From an uncultured Clostridia bacterium (lineage in GTDB: Bacteria; Bacillota; Clostridia; Christensenellales; Aristaeellaceae): a stretch of DNA of 26,520 nucleotides. Below are positions 1 through 7,915 of the stretch, piece by piece. The DNA is taken from the NCBI GenBank assembly GCA_934636425.1, contig CAKUAV010000022.1, forward strand, positions 1 through 26,520, in the 5' to 3' direction. How positions within the stretch are numbered: the first letter of the stretch is position 1; each line of letters opens with the position of its first letter. The translations under genes and the position numbers were made by a program. The notes under the pieces are model-generated. The model was not told where the DNA came from, did no database searches, and saw nothing but the letters and a program-made list of their open reading frames with translations.

Positions 1-74
1 CCGCCACACCGCGGAAAAAAGCGCCGATCATTGCGGGCGGATGAACCTCCTGCGCAAAGCCCGGGAAAACGCGA

Positions 75-1091
75 TCACGAATTGCGCTTTTTCTTGGGAT
101 AGGCCGCTTTGAGTATGTCGCACAGCGGCGTTGTGATGAAATTGAGCGGCCGGCCTTTTGTGTTGATCAGCGTGCCGCTCTCGTCGAACACGGCCACGCA
201 GGCCTCGTCCGAAATGATCCCGTCGATCATGAGCGAATCGGCGTACAGCTCCATGGGAATGGTGGCGTACGCCTGCGCCGCGCGCAGCTTTCCGATGGCC
301 TCGCCCTGATCGGCGCTCCTGCCCTCTATGGCCTCGTCGGAAACGAACATCGTGATGACCGGATGCATCTGCGCCGCGTCCTCGAGAATCGCGTCGTAGG
401 GCACGTCCGCCATGCCGTCATAGGGCACATAGATCGAATAGAGCATCTCGCGCTCGCGCATGCGGCGGCAGACGTCCGCGCACGCCTCGCCCCAGCCGAC
501 GACGGGCATCATGTTTTTCAGCTGCGCGGCCGCGTCGAGGAACGCGTCGGTCGCCTGATCCGGCTCGACGAGCAGCACAAACGCGCAGTCCTTCTCCGCC
601 TCGATCATGGGCAGCAGCGCCTCGGGACGGCGGCTGACGCGCGCCATCCATGTGTATATGCCCATCTCCCGGCCCTGCCCGAGCAGCGCCCTATAGTCCT
701 GCGCCATCGCGTCCCACATATCGCCGTCCACGCGCAGTCCGACCGCCCATGGGATGTTATGGCCGCATTTGGTCTCCCGCTCGCGAATGAGCTTCGCGCC
801 GACGTTCAGGCTGTTGTAGCCCACGTTCATGCCGAACTCGAGCATATGCTCGAGCGTCACATGGGTGATTGTGTCCCACGCCAGCGTGTAGTAGCCGCTC
901 TGCTCGTTTTGCAGCATCTGCTGCGCCGCCGTAAAAAAGCGCCTTTCAAACCGTCCCTTTGAAAAGTTCAGCGCCATATCGACCAGATTGCGCGTGCCGC
1001 GTTCCGGATTGTCCCTCAGCTCGATCAGCTTTTTGCGCACAAACGTCTCGATCAGCGTTCGGGACACGCTGTGAATGCCGTCGCTCGCCAT
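75..1091 (-). CDS. Radical SAM-like protein lacking the cluster cysteines (degenerate paralogue of the gene at 1335)
   Basis: 338 aa from the chosen ATG at 1091, which has a strong Shine-Dalgarno (GGAAGGAAGG, 1101-1110) 8-9 nt upstream; an ATG 12 codons earlier (1127) lacks one. The protein aligns by eye over most of its length with the radical SAM enzyme encoded divergently at 1335: NIPWAVGLRVDG (residues 112-123) matches NVPWAILLDPTS, GQGREMGIYTWM (138-149) matches CQGKEMGTYMYI, and LKNMMPVVGWGE (191-202) matches VKNFVPAISLEG. The CxxxCxxC loop is replaced by DMWDAMAQ (124-131), and the GGEP motif and the SPASM cysteines are also gone, so it should not bind the [4Fe-4S]/SAM centre. Function is unknown; a scaffold, regulatory or substrate-binding partner of the active paralogue is an inference. 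The frame is intact, which argues against a pseudogene. A weak extended -10 (TGCTATTAT, 1111-1119) is so close that a very short leader would result. Confidence 0.82.
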   Translation of the reverse strand: MASDGIHSVSRTLIETFVRKKLIELRDNPERGTRNLVDMALNFSKGRFERRFFTAAQQMLQNEQSGYYTLAWDTITHVTLEHMLEFGMNVGYNSLNVGAKLIRERETKCGHNIPWAVGLRVDGDMWDAMAQDYRALLGQGREMGIYTWMARVSRRPEALLPMIEAEKDCAFVLLVEPDQATDAFLDAAAQLKNMMPVVGWGEACADVCRRMREREMLYSIYVPYDGMADVPYDAILEDAAQMHPVITMFVSDEAIEGRSADQGEAIGKLRAAQAYATIPMELYADSLMIDGIISDEACVAVFDESGTLINTKGRPLNFITTPLCDILKAAYPKKKRNS

Positions 1092-1239
1092 GTTGTCAGC
1101 CTTCCTTCCGATAATAGCACTTATCATACAGTGTAGAGCAAAACAGTCCGCGTGAACAGTGACAAAATCGCCGATCTGTCCGAAAATGCGACATTCTCGC
1201 CATCTGTCCCGAAATTGGTCACCGCGCGCGCCTTGCCCA

Positions 1240-1268
1240 ATGACAGCCCGCGCGGGAATTGTTATAAT
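1240..1268 (+). promoter_or_regulatory. SigA-type promoter for the radical SAM gene
   Basis: A -35 element ATGACA (1240-1245; 5 of 6 consensus) is followed after exactly 17 bp by a perfect -10 TATAAT (1263-1268). The expected start near 1275 leaves a leader of about 60 nt before the ATG at 1335. It lies in the divergent spacer shared with the cysteine-less paralogue. Confidence 0.7.
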
Positions 1269-1334
1269 CGACGCATATCAGGGGTGAGTCCGGGCGTTCC
1301 CGGGGCGCACTCTCAAGAAAAGGAGCGCTCGACA

Positions 1335-2693
1335 ATGGGCTACAACGGCGTTAAGGAAAGCTTTACGAAGTTCGCGGTAAATCAGGCTCTCAAGTATCTG
1401 GAGAAGAATCCGGAGGAAAACCTGCCCAAGCTGATGGCCATGGTGGACAAGGTCACGCCCAGGGACTGGTATGTCTCTCAGCGCAATGCCGTGCGCAAAA
1501 CGCTCGAGGAAAAGGGCAACTGGTACGACTTCATACTGCGGCTGTGGGATCTCGATCCCGAGGTGCGCAAGGCCGTCTTCAAGAACCTCATTCTCAACGC
1601 CAGCCTGACCGGCAGCGCGCGTCAGGACGAGCTGAGCGCCAAATACAACTGCAACGTCCCCTGGGCGATACTGCTCGACCCCACCTCCGCCTGCAATCTG
1701 CACTGCACCGGCTGCTGGGCGGCGGAATACGGCCATTCGCTCAATCTGTCGCTGGAGACAATCGATTCGATCATCTGTCAGGGCAAGGAAATGGGCACCT
1801 ATATGTACATCTACACCGGCGGCGAGCCGCTCGTGCGCAAGAAGGATCTCATCAAAATCTGCGAGATGCACCCCGACTGCGAGTTCCTCTCCTTCACCAA
1901 CGGCACGCTGATCGACGAGGAATTCTGTCAGGATATGCTGCGCGTCAAGAACTTTGTGCCGGCCATCAGCCTCGAGGGCTTTGAGGACGCGAACGACAGC
2001 CGCCGCGGGCAGGGCGTCTACGACAAGGTGCTCGCCGCCATGGCGCTGCTTAAGCAGCACAAGCTGCCCTTCGGCATATCCACCTGCTACACCAGCCGCA
2101 ACTACGCCGACATTTCCAGCGAGAAGTTCTTCGACATGATCATCGAGAGCGGCGCGCTGTTCATCTGGTTCTTCCACTATATGCCGGTGGGCAACGACGC
2201 GGTGACCGAGCTGCTGCCCACGCCCGAGCAGCGCGAGACGGTCTATCGCCGCATACGCGAGTTCCGCTCGACAAAGGCGATATTCAGCATGGACTTCCAG
2301 AACGACGCGGAATATGTCGGCGGCTGCATCGCCGGCGGCCGGCGCTATCTGCACATCAACGCCAGGGGCGACGTGGAGCCGTGCGTGTTCATACACTATT
2401 CCAATGTGAACATCCACGACGCCTCGCTTCTGGACGCGCTCAGAAGCCCGCTCTTCCAGGCCTATCACGACAATCAGCCCTTCAACGACAATATGCTCCG
2501 CCCCTGCCCCATGCTGGAGAACCCGGAGATACTGCGCCGCCTCGTGGCCGAAACCGGCGCTGTCAACACCGACTACATGAACACCGAATCGGCCGATCAC
2601 CTGTGCGGCAAATGCACGCATTACGCCGAGTGCTGGAAGCCCAAGGCCGACGAGCTGTGGCAGGCCGAGCAGGCGAAAAAGGCTGATAAGTAA
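1335..2693 (+). CDS. Radical SAM/SPASM-type enzyme, possible lipid-modifying
   Basis: 452 aa from the ATG at 1335, preceded by AAAAGGAG (1317-1324); the open frame extends upstream to 1152 but that part overlaps the promoter. The radical SAM core carries CxxxCxxC at C120, C124, C127 (TSACNLHCTGCW) and TGGEP at 161-165, the SAM-binding strand. The C-terminal half has C331, C350, C391, C424, C427 and C433, a SPASM-like set likely to ligate one or two extra Fe-S clusters. A helical region of about 110 residues precedes the core. The family is common in Clostridia and is usually annotated only as a radical SAM protein. The next gene is a PlsY-like acyltransferase in the same direction, which hints at a membrane-lipid substrate; this is inference. 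It is not a glycyl radical enzyme activase by architecture, since activases are shorter and lack SPASM. Confidence 0.88.
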   Translation: MGYNGVKESFTKFAVNQALKYLEKNPEENLPKLMAMVDKVTPRDWYVSQRNAVRKTLEEKGNWYDFILRLWDLDPEVRKAVFKNLILNASLTGSARQDELSAKYNCNVPWAILLDPTSACNLHCTGCWAAEYGHSLNLSLETIDSIICQGKEMGTYMYIYTGGEPLVRKKDLIKICEMHPDCEFLSFTNGTLIDEEFCQDMLRVKNFVPAISLEGFEDANDSRRGQGVYDKVLAAMALLKQHKLPFGISTCYTSRNYADISSEKFFDMIIESGALFIWFFHYMPVGNDAVTELLPTPEQRETVYRRIREFRSTKAIFSMDFQNDAEYVGGCIAGGRRYLHINARGDVEPCVFIHYSNVNIHDASLLDALRSPLFQAYHDNQPFNDNMLRPCPMLENPEILRRLVAETGAVNTDYMNTESADHLCGKCTHYAECWKPKADELWQAEQAKKADK

Positions 2694-2785
2694 GCAAATG
2701 TTAACCTTCTCCAGCGCGATTGCGGCAGGTATAAGGCGCGGCACGTCGAAATAAGCAGATACGGCTCTCATCTCAGCGGCATCCG

Positions 2786-2838
2786 GGCGCAGTCCCTGCG
2801 GATTTGACGTCCGCAGGGATCGCGCCTCACCGTTTTAC
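2786..2838 (+). terminator. Strong hairpin between the radical SAM gene and the plsY-like gene
   Basis: A perfect 10-bp stem TCCCTGCGGA / TCCGCAGGGA (2793-2802 with 2810-2819) is clasped by a second 5-bp stem GGCGC / GCGCC (2786-2790 with 2822-2826), then TCACCGTTTTACTG. The U tract is short, so this may be a partial terminator or attenuator that lowers expression of the downstream acyltransferase rather than a full stop. Confidence 0.5.
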
Positions 2839-2865
2839 TGTCTCCGCCCTCAAGGAGGATTTGTC

Positions 2866-3510
2866 ATGCTCCTCTCTCAGCTCGGTTTCGTACTGATCGG
2901 ATTCTTATCGGGCAGCGTGCTGTTCAGCTATCACATTCCCATGTGGCTCAAGCACATAGACGTCGTGAAGGAAAGCAAAGACCACAACCCCGGCACGTCC
3001 AACGCCTTCAAATACGCGGGCGCGAGCGTCGGCATACTCTGCCTGATGGCCGATCTGGCCAAGAGCTTCCTGCCCGTGTTCTATTCCGTGCGCTGTCTGG
3101 GCTTCCCCTATGCGCTTCTGCCGCTGGTCATGGCCGCGCCGGTGGCCGGGCACGCGTTTTCGCCGTGGTACGGCTTTCACGGCGGCAAGGCCATCGCCGC
3201 GTCGTTCGGCGCTCTTTTAGGGCTTGTGCCCCACACGGGCGCGGTGCTGGTGCTGGCGTTCTGGTACATACTCTTCTCGACGCTCATCGCCATTCATCCC
3301 AACGAACGGCGCACAGTGATCGCGTTCGGCTGCACGGCGTTCACCTGCGCCGCCGCCTGCCTGATCACGCGCAGCTTCGCGCTGCTGCCGGGCTATCTGA
3401 TGATTGCCGCGATTCCCATCTATCGCAACAACGAAGCGCCGGTCGAGCCGGACGATCCAAGCGCCGCCGATCAGGCCGACGAAGCGCCGCTCCCGCAGGA
3501 AAAGACATAA
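2866..3510 (+). CDS. PlsY-like glycerol-3-phosphate acyltransferase family membrane protein
   Basis: 214 aa; ATG preceded by AAGGAGG (2853-2859). Mostly hydrophobic with about five to six membrane segments. The three PlsY signature regions are present in divergent form: SGSVLFSY (15-22), HNPGTSNAF (40-48, against GNIGATN in housekeeping PlsY) and GHAFSPWYGFHGGKA (95-109, against the usual GH.F..F.GGKG). True PlsY transfers acyl from acyl-phosphate to glycerol-3-phosphate on the inner membrane face. The altered motif 2 and the charged, Pro/Ala/Asp-rich C-terminal tail (about 186-214) suggest a paralogue that may use another acceptor. It follows the radical SAM gene by 172 bp with a hairpin between, so the two may be co-transcribed but unequally expressed. 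Family assignment is firm, exact substrate is not. Confidence 0.85.
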   Translation: MLLSQLGFVLIGFLSGSVLFSYHIPMWLKHIDVVKESKDHNPGTSNAFKYAGASVGILCLMADLAKSFLPVFYSVRCLGFPYALLPLVMAAPVAGHAFSPWYGFHGGKAIAASFGALLGLVPHTGAVLVLAFWYILFSTLIAIHPNERRTVIAFGCTAFTCAAACLITRSFALLPGYLMIAAIPIYRNNEAPVEPDDPSAADQADEAPLPQEKT

Positions 3511-3516
3511 CGCAAA

Positions 3517-3553
3517 CCGCCGCAGTCGAACGATTGCGGCGGCTTTCTTTTCG
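3517..3553 (+). terminator. Rho-independent terminator after the plsY-like gene
   Basis: CCGCCGCA (3517-3524) pairs with TGCGGCGG (3535-3542), followed by CTTTCTTTT. It begins 6 bp after the plsY-like stop. The same stem could act weakly for trkH, which ends convergently at 3607, but the minus-strand T tract is poor. Confidence 0.85.
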
Positions 3554-3606
3554 CCCCGGCGATCTCTGCCGAAGCGGGGGCGTATTTTGCGATGTGTCCG
3601 GCCGGC

Positions 3607-5052
3607 CTATCTGCGCCATAGGACGGGGTCAAACAGCGCCAGTATCGGGAACAGCTCCAGCCTGCCGCAGAGCATCAGCATTGTGAACATCACCTTGGCC
3701 GCGGGCGTATAGCCGGCAAAGCTGCCCGCCGGGCCGACCGCGCCCAGACCGGGGCCGACGTTGCTCACGCAGGTCAGCGCGGCGGTGAGATTGGTTTCGA
3801 GATCGTACGGCCCCAGCAGCGAAGCCGCCAGACCGCCGACCAGTATCAGCGCCACATAGACGAAGAAGAACACGGCCGTCTGAGAGAGCATCGTCTCGTC
3901 CACGCCGTGGCCGTCGAAGCGTATGACGTGAACGCTGCGCGGCTGAAAGGAGCGGCGAATTTCGCGCCGGCCGAGCTTGCACAGCTGCGCCACGCGCACG
4001 ACCTTCAGTCCGCCCGCCGTGGAACCGGCGCACGAGCCGACAAACATCAATATGAACGCCAACATGCGCGCGCTCTGCGGCCAGAGATTGAAGTCGGTCG
4101 TCGCATAGCCGGTGGTCGATATGATCGAGCCCACCTGAAAGCTGCCATGGCGCAGCGCCGTCCAGAACGAGCCGTACTGCGGCAGCACGAACAGCGTCAT
4201 GAGCAGTATCGCTCCGCCGCTTATGGCCAGATACCACCTGAGCTCCTCATTGCGGAAGGCCTCGCGCCATTCGCCGTTGGATATGTGATAGAACACCACA
4301 AAGTTCACGCCGAAGAGGAACATGAACACGGTGATGATCACGTCCACAGCCGCGCTGTCAAAGCCGCCGACGCTCGCGGCGTAATTGCTGAAGCCGCCCG
4401 TGCCCGCCGTGCCCATGGCGTGTATGGCCGCGTCGTAGGGCGACATTCCGGCGAACATCAGCGCGACGAACTCTATGAGCGTCATCGCGCCGTAGATCGT
4501 ATAGAGTATGCGCGCCGTATCGCCCATCTTGGGCACGATCTTGCTCAGGCTGGGGCCCGGGCTTTCGGCGCGCACCAGATGCGAGGTGCGGCCGGTCATC
4601 TGCGGGATGAGCGCCAGCGTGAGCACCAGCACGCCCATGCCGCCGATCCAGTGGGTAAAGCTGCGCCAGAACATCACGCCGTGGCGCGGGGTATCAAAGT
4701 CGGTCAGCACCGTCGCGCCGGTGGTCGTAAAGCCGGAGGCCGATTCAAACAGCGCGTCGGCAAAATTGGGCAGCATGCCGCTGAGCATAAACGGCATCGC
4801 GCCGAACACGCTCAGCAAAATCCACGCAAGCGCCACCACGGCGAAGCCCTCCCGCGCGCGCAGATTCCGATCGACCGGCTTGATCAGCCGCCACAGGGGC
4901 AGGCCGATGACCAGCGGCAGCGCGGTGCTCTCGAGCATCGCCAGAAAATCGCCGTCGCCATAGAGCAGCGCCAGCAGCGTCGCCGGAACCATGGCCAGCG
5001 CCTCGATCACCAGTATGACGCCCAGCAGGCGCAGTACAAGCCGTTTGTTCAT
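3607..5052 (-). CDS. trkH: Trk/Ktr potassium transporter membrane subunit
   Basis: 481 aa integral membrane protein of the TrkH/KtrB family, which forms the K+-conducting pore and is gated by a cytoplasmic RCK subunit. The four pore-loop (P1-P4) signatures are visible: SGFTTTGATV, GTAGTGGFSNYA, SSTGYATTDF-type (here ISTTGYATTDF) and SNVGPGLGAVGPAG, each with the selectivity glycine. Hydrophobic helices cover nearly the whole length and the length is normal for TrkH. The ATG overlaps the trkA stop (ATGA, 5049-5052), implying translational coupling and 1:1 partnership with TrkA. Confidence 0.95.
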   Translation of the reverse strand: MNKRLVLRLLGVILVIEALAMVPATLLALLYGDGDFLAMLESTALPLVIGLPLWRLIKPVDRNLRAREGFAVVALAWILLSVFGAMPFMLSGMLPNFADALFESASGFTTTGATVLTDFDTPRHGVMFWRSFTHWIGGMGVLVLTLALIPQMTGRTSHLVRAESPGPSLSKIVPKMGDTARILYTIYGAMTLIEFVALMFAGMSPYDAAIHAMGTAGTGGFSNYAASVGGFDSAAVDVIITVFMFLFGVNFVVFYHISNGEWREAFRNEELRWYLAISGGAILLMTLFVLPQYGSFWTALRHGSFQVGSIISTTGYATTDFNLWPQSARMLAFILMFVGSCAGSTAGGLKVVRVAQLCKLGRREIRRSFQPRSVHVIRFDGHGVDETMLSQTAVFFFVYVALILVGGLAASLLGPYDLETNLTAALTCVSNVGPGLGAVGPAGSFAGYTPAAKVMFTMLMLCGRLELFPILALFDPVLWRR

Positions 5053-6413
5053 GGATATATAACCTCGTTGAGATCGCCTATGCCGCTCTCGCAGACAATG
5101 ACGATCACGCTGTCGCCGTTTTCAATGTGGTCGTTGCCGAACGGCACGATGACCTTGCCGCGCCGCACGATGACCGCAATCAGCGAATTGGGGCGCTTCG
5201 TCAGATCCTTGAGCGGAATGTTGATATAGGGATCGCAGTCGCGCGCGATGAACTCCAGCGCCTCAGCCTTGCCGTTCATCAGCCGGTAGAGCCGCTCGAC
5301 CTTCGTGCCCTCGCCGTTGACGCGCGCGCGGACATAGCGCAGTATGCTCGCGCAGGTGATGGCCTTCGGGCTGACGATGCTGTCCAGCCCCATCTCGTTG
5401 ATGATGTCGACATAGGAGACGCGGTTGTTCTTCACGACCACCTTGGGCACGCCCTTTTTGACGGCGTACAGCCCGGCGATGAGGTTTTCCTCGTCGCGGT
5501 CGCACAGCGCGATGAACGCGTCCATCTGCGACAGACCCTCCTGTTCGAGCAGCTCCTGATCGGTGCCGTCGCCGCAGATGACGTTCACGTCGGGCAGCAG
5601 TTCGCTCAGCATCATGGCCTTGTCGTGCTTGATTTCGACCATGGACACATGAACGCCCAGCTGCGTGATCATCCTGGCCAGATAGAAGCTGATGCGCCCG
5701 CCGCCCAGCATCAGCACGTCGCGTATGCGGTCGGTGTTCTTGCCCAGATAGCGGAAATACGATGTGATCGTCAGCATATCGGCCGCGACGTGAACGCGGT
5801 CGCCCGCGCGTATGGCGAAATTGCCGTCCGGTATAATGATCTGCCCGTCGCGCTCAACGATGGCGTAGAGCACCTGCGGCACGCCGCGCAGCTTCTGGGA
5901 GAGATCCTTGAGCTGTATGCCCACCACCGCGTCGTTCTCCTTCGCGCGGAACTCGACCATCTCCACGCGGCCGCGCGCAAACGACTCGATGTTGCTGGCA
6001 AAGGGGAAGCGCAGCAGCCGGCTGATTTCCAGCGCCGTGGCGCGCTCGGGGTTGATCGTCATGTCTATGCCCAGCTCGCGCTGGAGCATCGTCAGGCTCT
6101 CGTTGTATTCGGGATCGCGCACGCGGGCGATGGCGTAGCGCGTGCCCAGCCGCTTGGCGATCAGGCAGCAGAGCATATTGGTCTCGTCGCCCGCCGTCGT
6201 GGCAATGATGATGTCGGCGTGCTGAGCGCCCGCTTCGATGAGCGTCTGCGCGTTGGCGCCGTTGCCGCGCACGCACAATACGTCCAGCGTCTCCTCGCTG
6301 CGCTGCAGCGCCTGCTCGGCATTGTCCACGATGACCACGTCGTGGCCCTCTCCGGCCAGATTTTCGGCGATGATGTGCCCCACCTTGCCGTCTCCGACCA
6401 CCAGAATTTTCAT
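5049..6413 (-). CDS. trkA: Trk potassium uptake regulatory subunit, two RCK modules
   Basis: 454 aa from the ATG at 6413, which has GGAGG (6421-6425) 7 nt upstream; an in-frame ATG at 6473 sits on the promoter and is rejected. Cytoplasmic gating subunit of the potassium channel. Two tandem RCK units are visible: N-terminal Rossmann GDGKVG (7-12) with acidic residue at the end of strand 2 (VDN), then RCK-C; a second Rossmann LGGGRISFYLA about residue 235-245, then a second RCK-C ending in VIYP. Such domains bind NAD(H) or nucleotides and control TrkH. The gene is first in a two-gene operon with trkH, driven by an extended -10 promoter at 6479-6487. Confidence 0.95.
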   Translation of the reverse strand: MKILVVGDGKVGHIIAENLAGEGHDVVIVDNAEQALQRSEETLDVLCVRGNGANAQTLIEAGAQHADIIIATTAGDETNMLCCLIAKRLGTRYAIARVRDPEYNESLTMLQRELGIDMTINPERATALEISRLLRFPFASNIESFARGRVEMVEFRAKENDAVVGIQLKDLSQKLRGVPQVLYAIVERDGQIIIPDGNFAIRAGDRVHVAADMLTITSYFRYLGKNTDRIRDVLMLGGGRISFYLARMITQLGVHVSMVEIKHDKAMMLSELLPDVNVICGDGTDQELLEQEGLSQMDAFIALCDRDEENLIAGLYAVKKGVPKVVVKNNRVSYVDIINEMGLDSIVSPKAITCASILRYVRARVNGEGTKVERLYRLMNGKAEALEFIARDCDPYINIPLKDLTKRPNSLIAVIVRRGKVIVPFGNDHIENGDSVIVIVCESGIGDLNEVIYP

Positions 6414-6478
6414 AATCCGTCCTCCGTTTTCCGCGCGAGCCTCCCGCGCACAATATCCCCCGTATATTAGCACCGCCT

Positions 6479-6487
6479 ATTATAGCA
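6479..6487 (-). promoter_or_regulatory. Extended -10 promoter for trkA-trkH
   Basis: On the minus strand TGCTATAAT, a perfect TATAAT with the TGn extension. The best -35 candidate (TTGCAT, 16 bp upstream, 6501-6506) is weak, as is usual for extended -10 promoters. The leader to the ATG at 6413 would be about 60 nt. Confidence 0.65.
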
Positions 6488-6549
6488 CATCCATAAAAAA
6501 ATGCAACCATGCCGCCTTTTTTTAGCGCATCTTAACGGCCGCGGCGCTC

Positions 6550-6592
6550 AAAACGCAGGCCGCGCCCCCGCTCTCGGGAAACGCGGCCTGCG
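6550..6592 (-). terminator. Rho-independent terminator downstream of the GH2 remnant
   Basis: An 11-bp perfect stem CGCAGGCCGCG / CGCGGCCTGCG (6554-6564 with 6582-6592); on the minus strand it is followed by TTTT. It marks the end of the transcription unit that includes the MATE and EFR1 genes and the ruined glycosidase. Confidence 0.75.
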
Positions 6593-6602
6593 CCGGTGCT
6601 GT

Positions 6603-7100
6603 TCAGTTTTCGATCAGCCGAAGCCCCATGGCGCAGCGCCCGTAAAGCGCCGGGCCGTCGGCGCGCGCCTTCACGCCGAGCGAGAGCTCGCCGCTGATTT
6701 TCGTGACGAAGCGCAAAGGACTCGACGCAGCGCTCGCCGCGGTTTTCCAGCCGCGCGCTCGCCCCGTATGCCGCCATAGCCCCGCTTGCCGTGGGTCTGC
6801 GTCTCGCGCCGCTCGTACTCGGCGCGCAGATTTCGTTCTCGCCGCTCTGCCTGAAATCGCTCACGCCGATATCAAACTCGTTGCCGCCGCCCTGATGATG
6901 CGCGGCGAACTGCCTGTGACATACGCATCGGCAATATAGTCCGCGCCGCCGAAGCACAGACACTGCCACCCCTTCTTTTCAAACGAAGCCGCGCGGCGAT
7001 GCCACGCGCCCGGCGCATTCTCCTCGACGCCCGAAACGGGCACGCCCTCGCCGCGCACGATTGGGCGCGGAAATTCCCGTCTGGGGATCACGCGCCTCAT
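6603..7100 (-). pseudogene. Remnant of a GH2-family glycoside hydrolase
   Basis: No intact frame spans this stretch, but recognisable pieces of a GH2 N-terminus lie in order in different frames: VIPRREFPRP directly after the ATG at 7100, then GVEENAPGAWHRR and GGADYIADAYV in the same frame, then after a shift QFAAHHQGGGNEFDIGVSDF and SGENEI in the next frame. GH2 beta-glycosidases have this order (PRPEYPRP start, VWYRR, FGAVDY.A.VYVNG, GGY..F..D). Sequence expected between the start motif and GVEEN is deleted, and the catalytic TIM barrel is absent. A third frame reads FVTKISGELSLGVKARADG and ends in a stop at 6603, possibly the true C-terminus of this or another deleted gene. Clearly non-functional. 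It starts only 30 bp after the EFR1 gene, so it was probably the last gene of that operon. Confidence 0.7.
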
Positions 7101-7129
7101 CCTTTATATGGCGGATGAACGAAAATCGG

Positions 7130-7894
7130 TCAGGCCTCGTCCGCGTCGGCCTCCGGGCAGCGGTAGCGGTTGCGCTCGGCGCTGCGGCGGCCGTATTCGA
7201 TGGCCTGCGCCGGACAGGCTGTGATGCAGGCCATGCAGTGGGTGCAGTCGCTCCCCCAGTGCGGCTTGCCGTCGGACAAAACGATGTTGCGCATCGGACA
7301 GATCTCTACGCATCGCCCGCAGGCCGCGCAGGCGTCGGTGGCGTAGAACGGGCGCGCCGAAACGACGAAGCGGTAGAACAGCGGGTTGACATAGCGGCTC
7401 TGAACATGGCCTCTCAGACCGCTGCGCAGCGGCTCGAACGGCCTGTGCGCCTTCACGCGCTCAATTCCCCCGTCGATCACCGGACGCGCGGCCCGGCGTA
7501 TGGCGTGCGCCTGCTCGTCTCCGGGCACGTCGAACAGCGCCAGATAGTTTTCCGGCATGACCACCGGCAGAAGCCCTCGAAACGCCATGTCCTTGTCGCG
7601 GCACAGCTCGGCGGCGTAGTAATCCGCGCGCCCCACGCCGTCTCCGCAGGTCAGAACGAAATAAGCCGTGCGCGCACCTGAGAACGTCCCCTCGCGGATA
7701 AATCGCTCGAACACGCGCGGCAGCCGCCAGGCGTATGTGGGCGCGATAAAGACATAGGACTTTTCGCTCGCCACATCGGCGCGCCGGCCGCTCTTTATGC
7801 ATTCGGCCGCATCCAGCGCTTCGTCGCCCAGCGCCTCGGCAAAGAGCCGCGCCACATAGCGGCTGTTGCCCGTGCCTGAAAAATACACGATCAT
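7130..7894 (-). CDS. EFR1-type flavodoxin / 2[4Fe-4S] ferredoxin fusion protein
   Basis: 254 aa. The N-terminal flavodoxin-like half carries the FMN phosphate loop FSGTGNS (5-11) and TYAWRLPR (53-60). The C-terminal part has two classical 4Fe-4S motifs: C189-x2-C192-x2-C195-x3-C199 (followed by P200) and C217-x2-C220-x2-C223-x3-C227 (followed by P228). This arrangement is the EFR1 ferrodoxin family of anaerobic Firmicutes, a cytoplasmic electron carrier that can relay between flavin and iron-sulfur redox partners; the physiological partner is unknown. ATG preceded by AAAGGAC at 7 nt spacing. It lies 21 nt downstream of the MATE gene on the same strand, so they are almost certainly co-transcribed. 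Confidence 0.9.
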   Translation of the reverse strand: MIVYFSGTGNSRYVARLFAEALGDEALDAAECIKSGRRADVASEKSYVFIAPTYAWRLPRVFERFIREGTFSGARTAYFVLTCGDGVGRADYYAAELCRDKDMAFRGLLPVVMPENYLALFDVPGDEQAHAIRRAARPVIDGGIERVKAHRPFEPLRSGLRGHVQSRYVNPLFYRFVVSARPFYATDACAACGRCVEICPMRNIVLSDGKPHWGSDCTHCMACITACPAQAIEYGRRSAERNRYRCPEADADEA

Positions 7895-7915
7895 GACAGT
7901 TGTCCTTTCGTGCGG

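Noticed and set aside
1..74. Possible end of a plus-strand gene at the left edge
   Set aside because: Too short to judge; no motif or terminator could be recognised.
1335..2693. Radical SAM gene as the activase for the glycyl radical enzyme
   Set aside because: It is 452 aa with SPASM-like cysteines, is 12 kb away and is linked to a PlsY-like gene; activases are smaller and have a different layout.
1278..2771. 497-codon open frame antisense to the radical SAM gene
   Set aside because: High-GC codon use keeps the opposite strand open; the composition is His/Arg/Val-rich with no known motif, while the sense strand has catalytic motifs, promoter and ribosome site.
3907..6470. Long plus-strand frames (about 440 codons each) opposite trkH and trkA
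   Set aside because: His/Arg/Ala-rich shadow translations without start signals; the minus strand encodes a clear Trk system.
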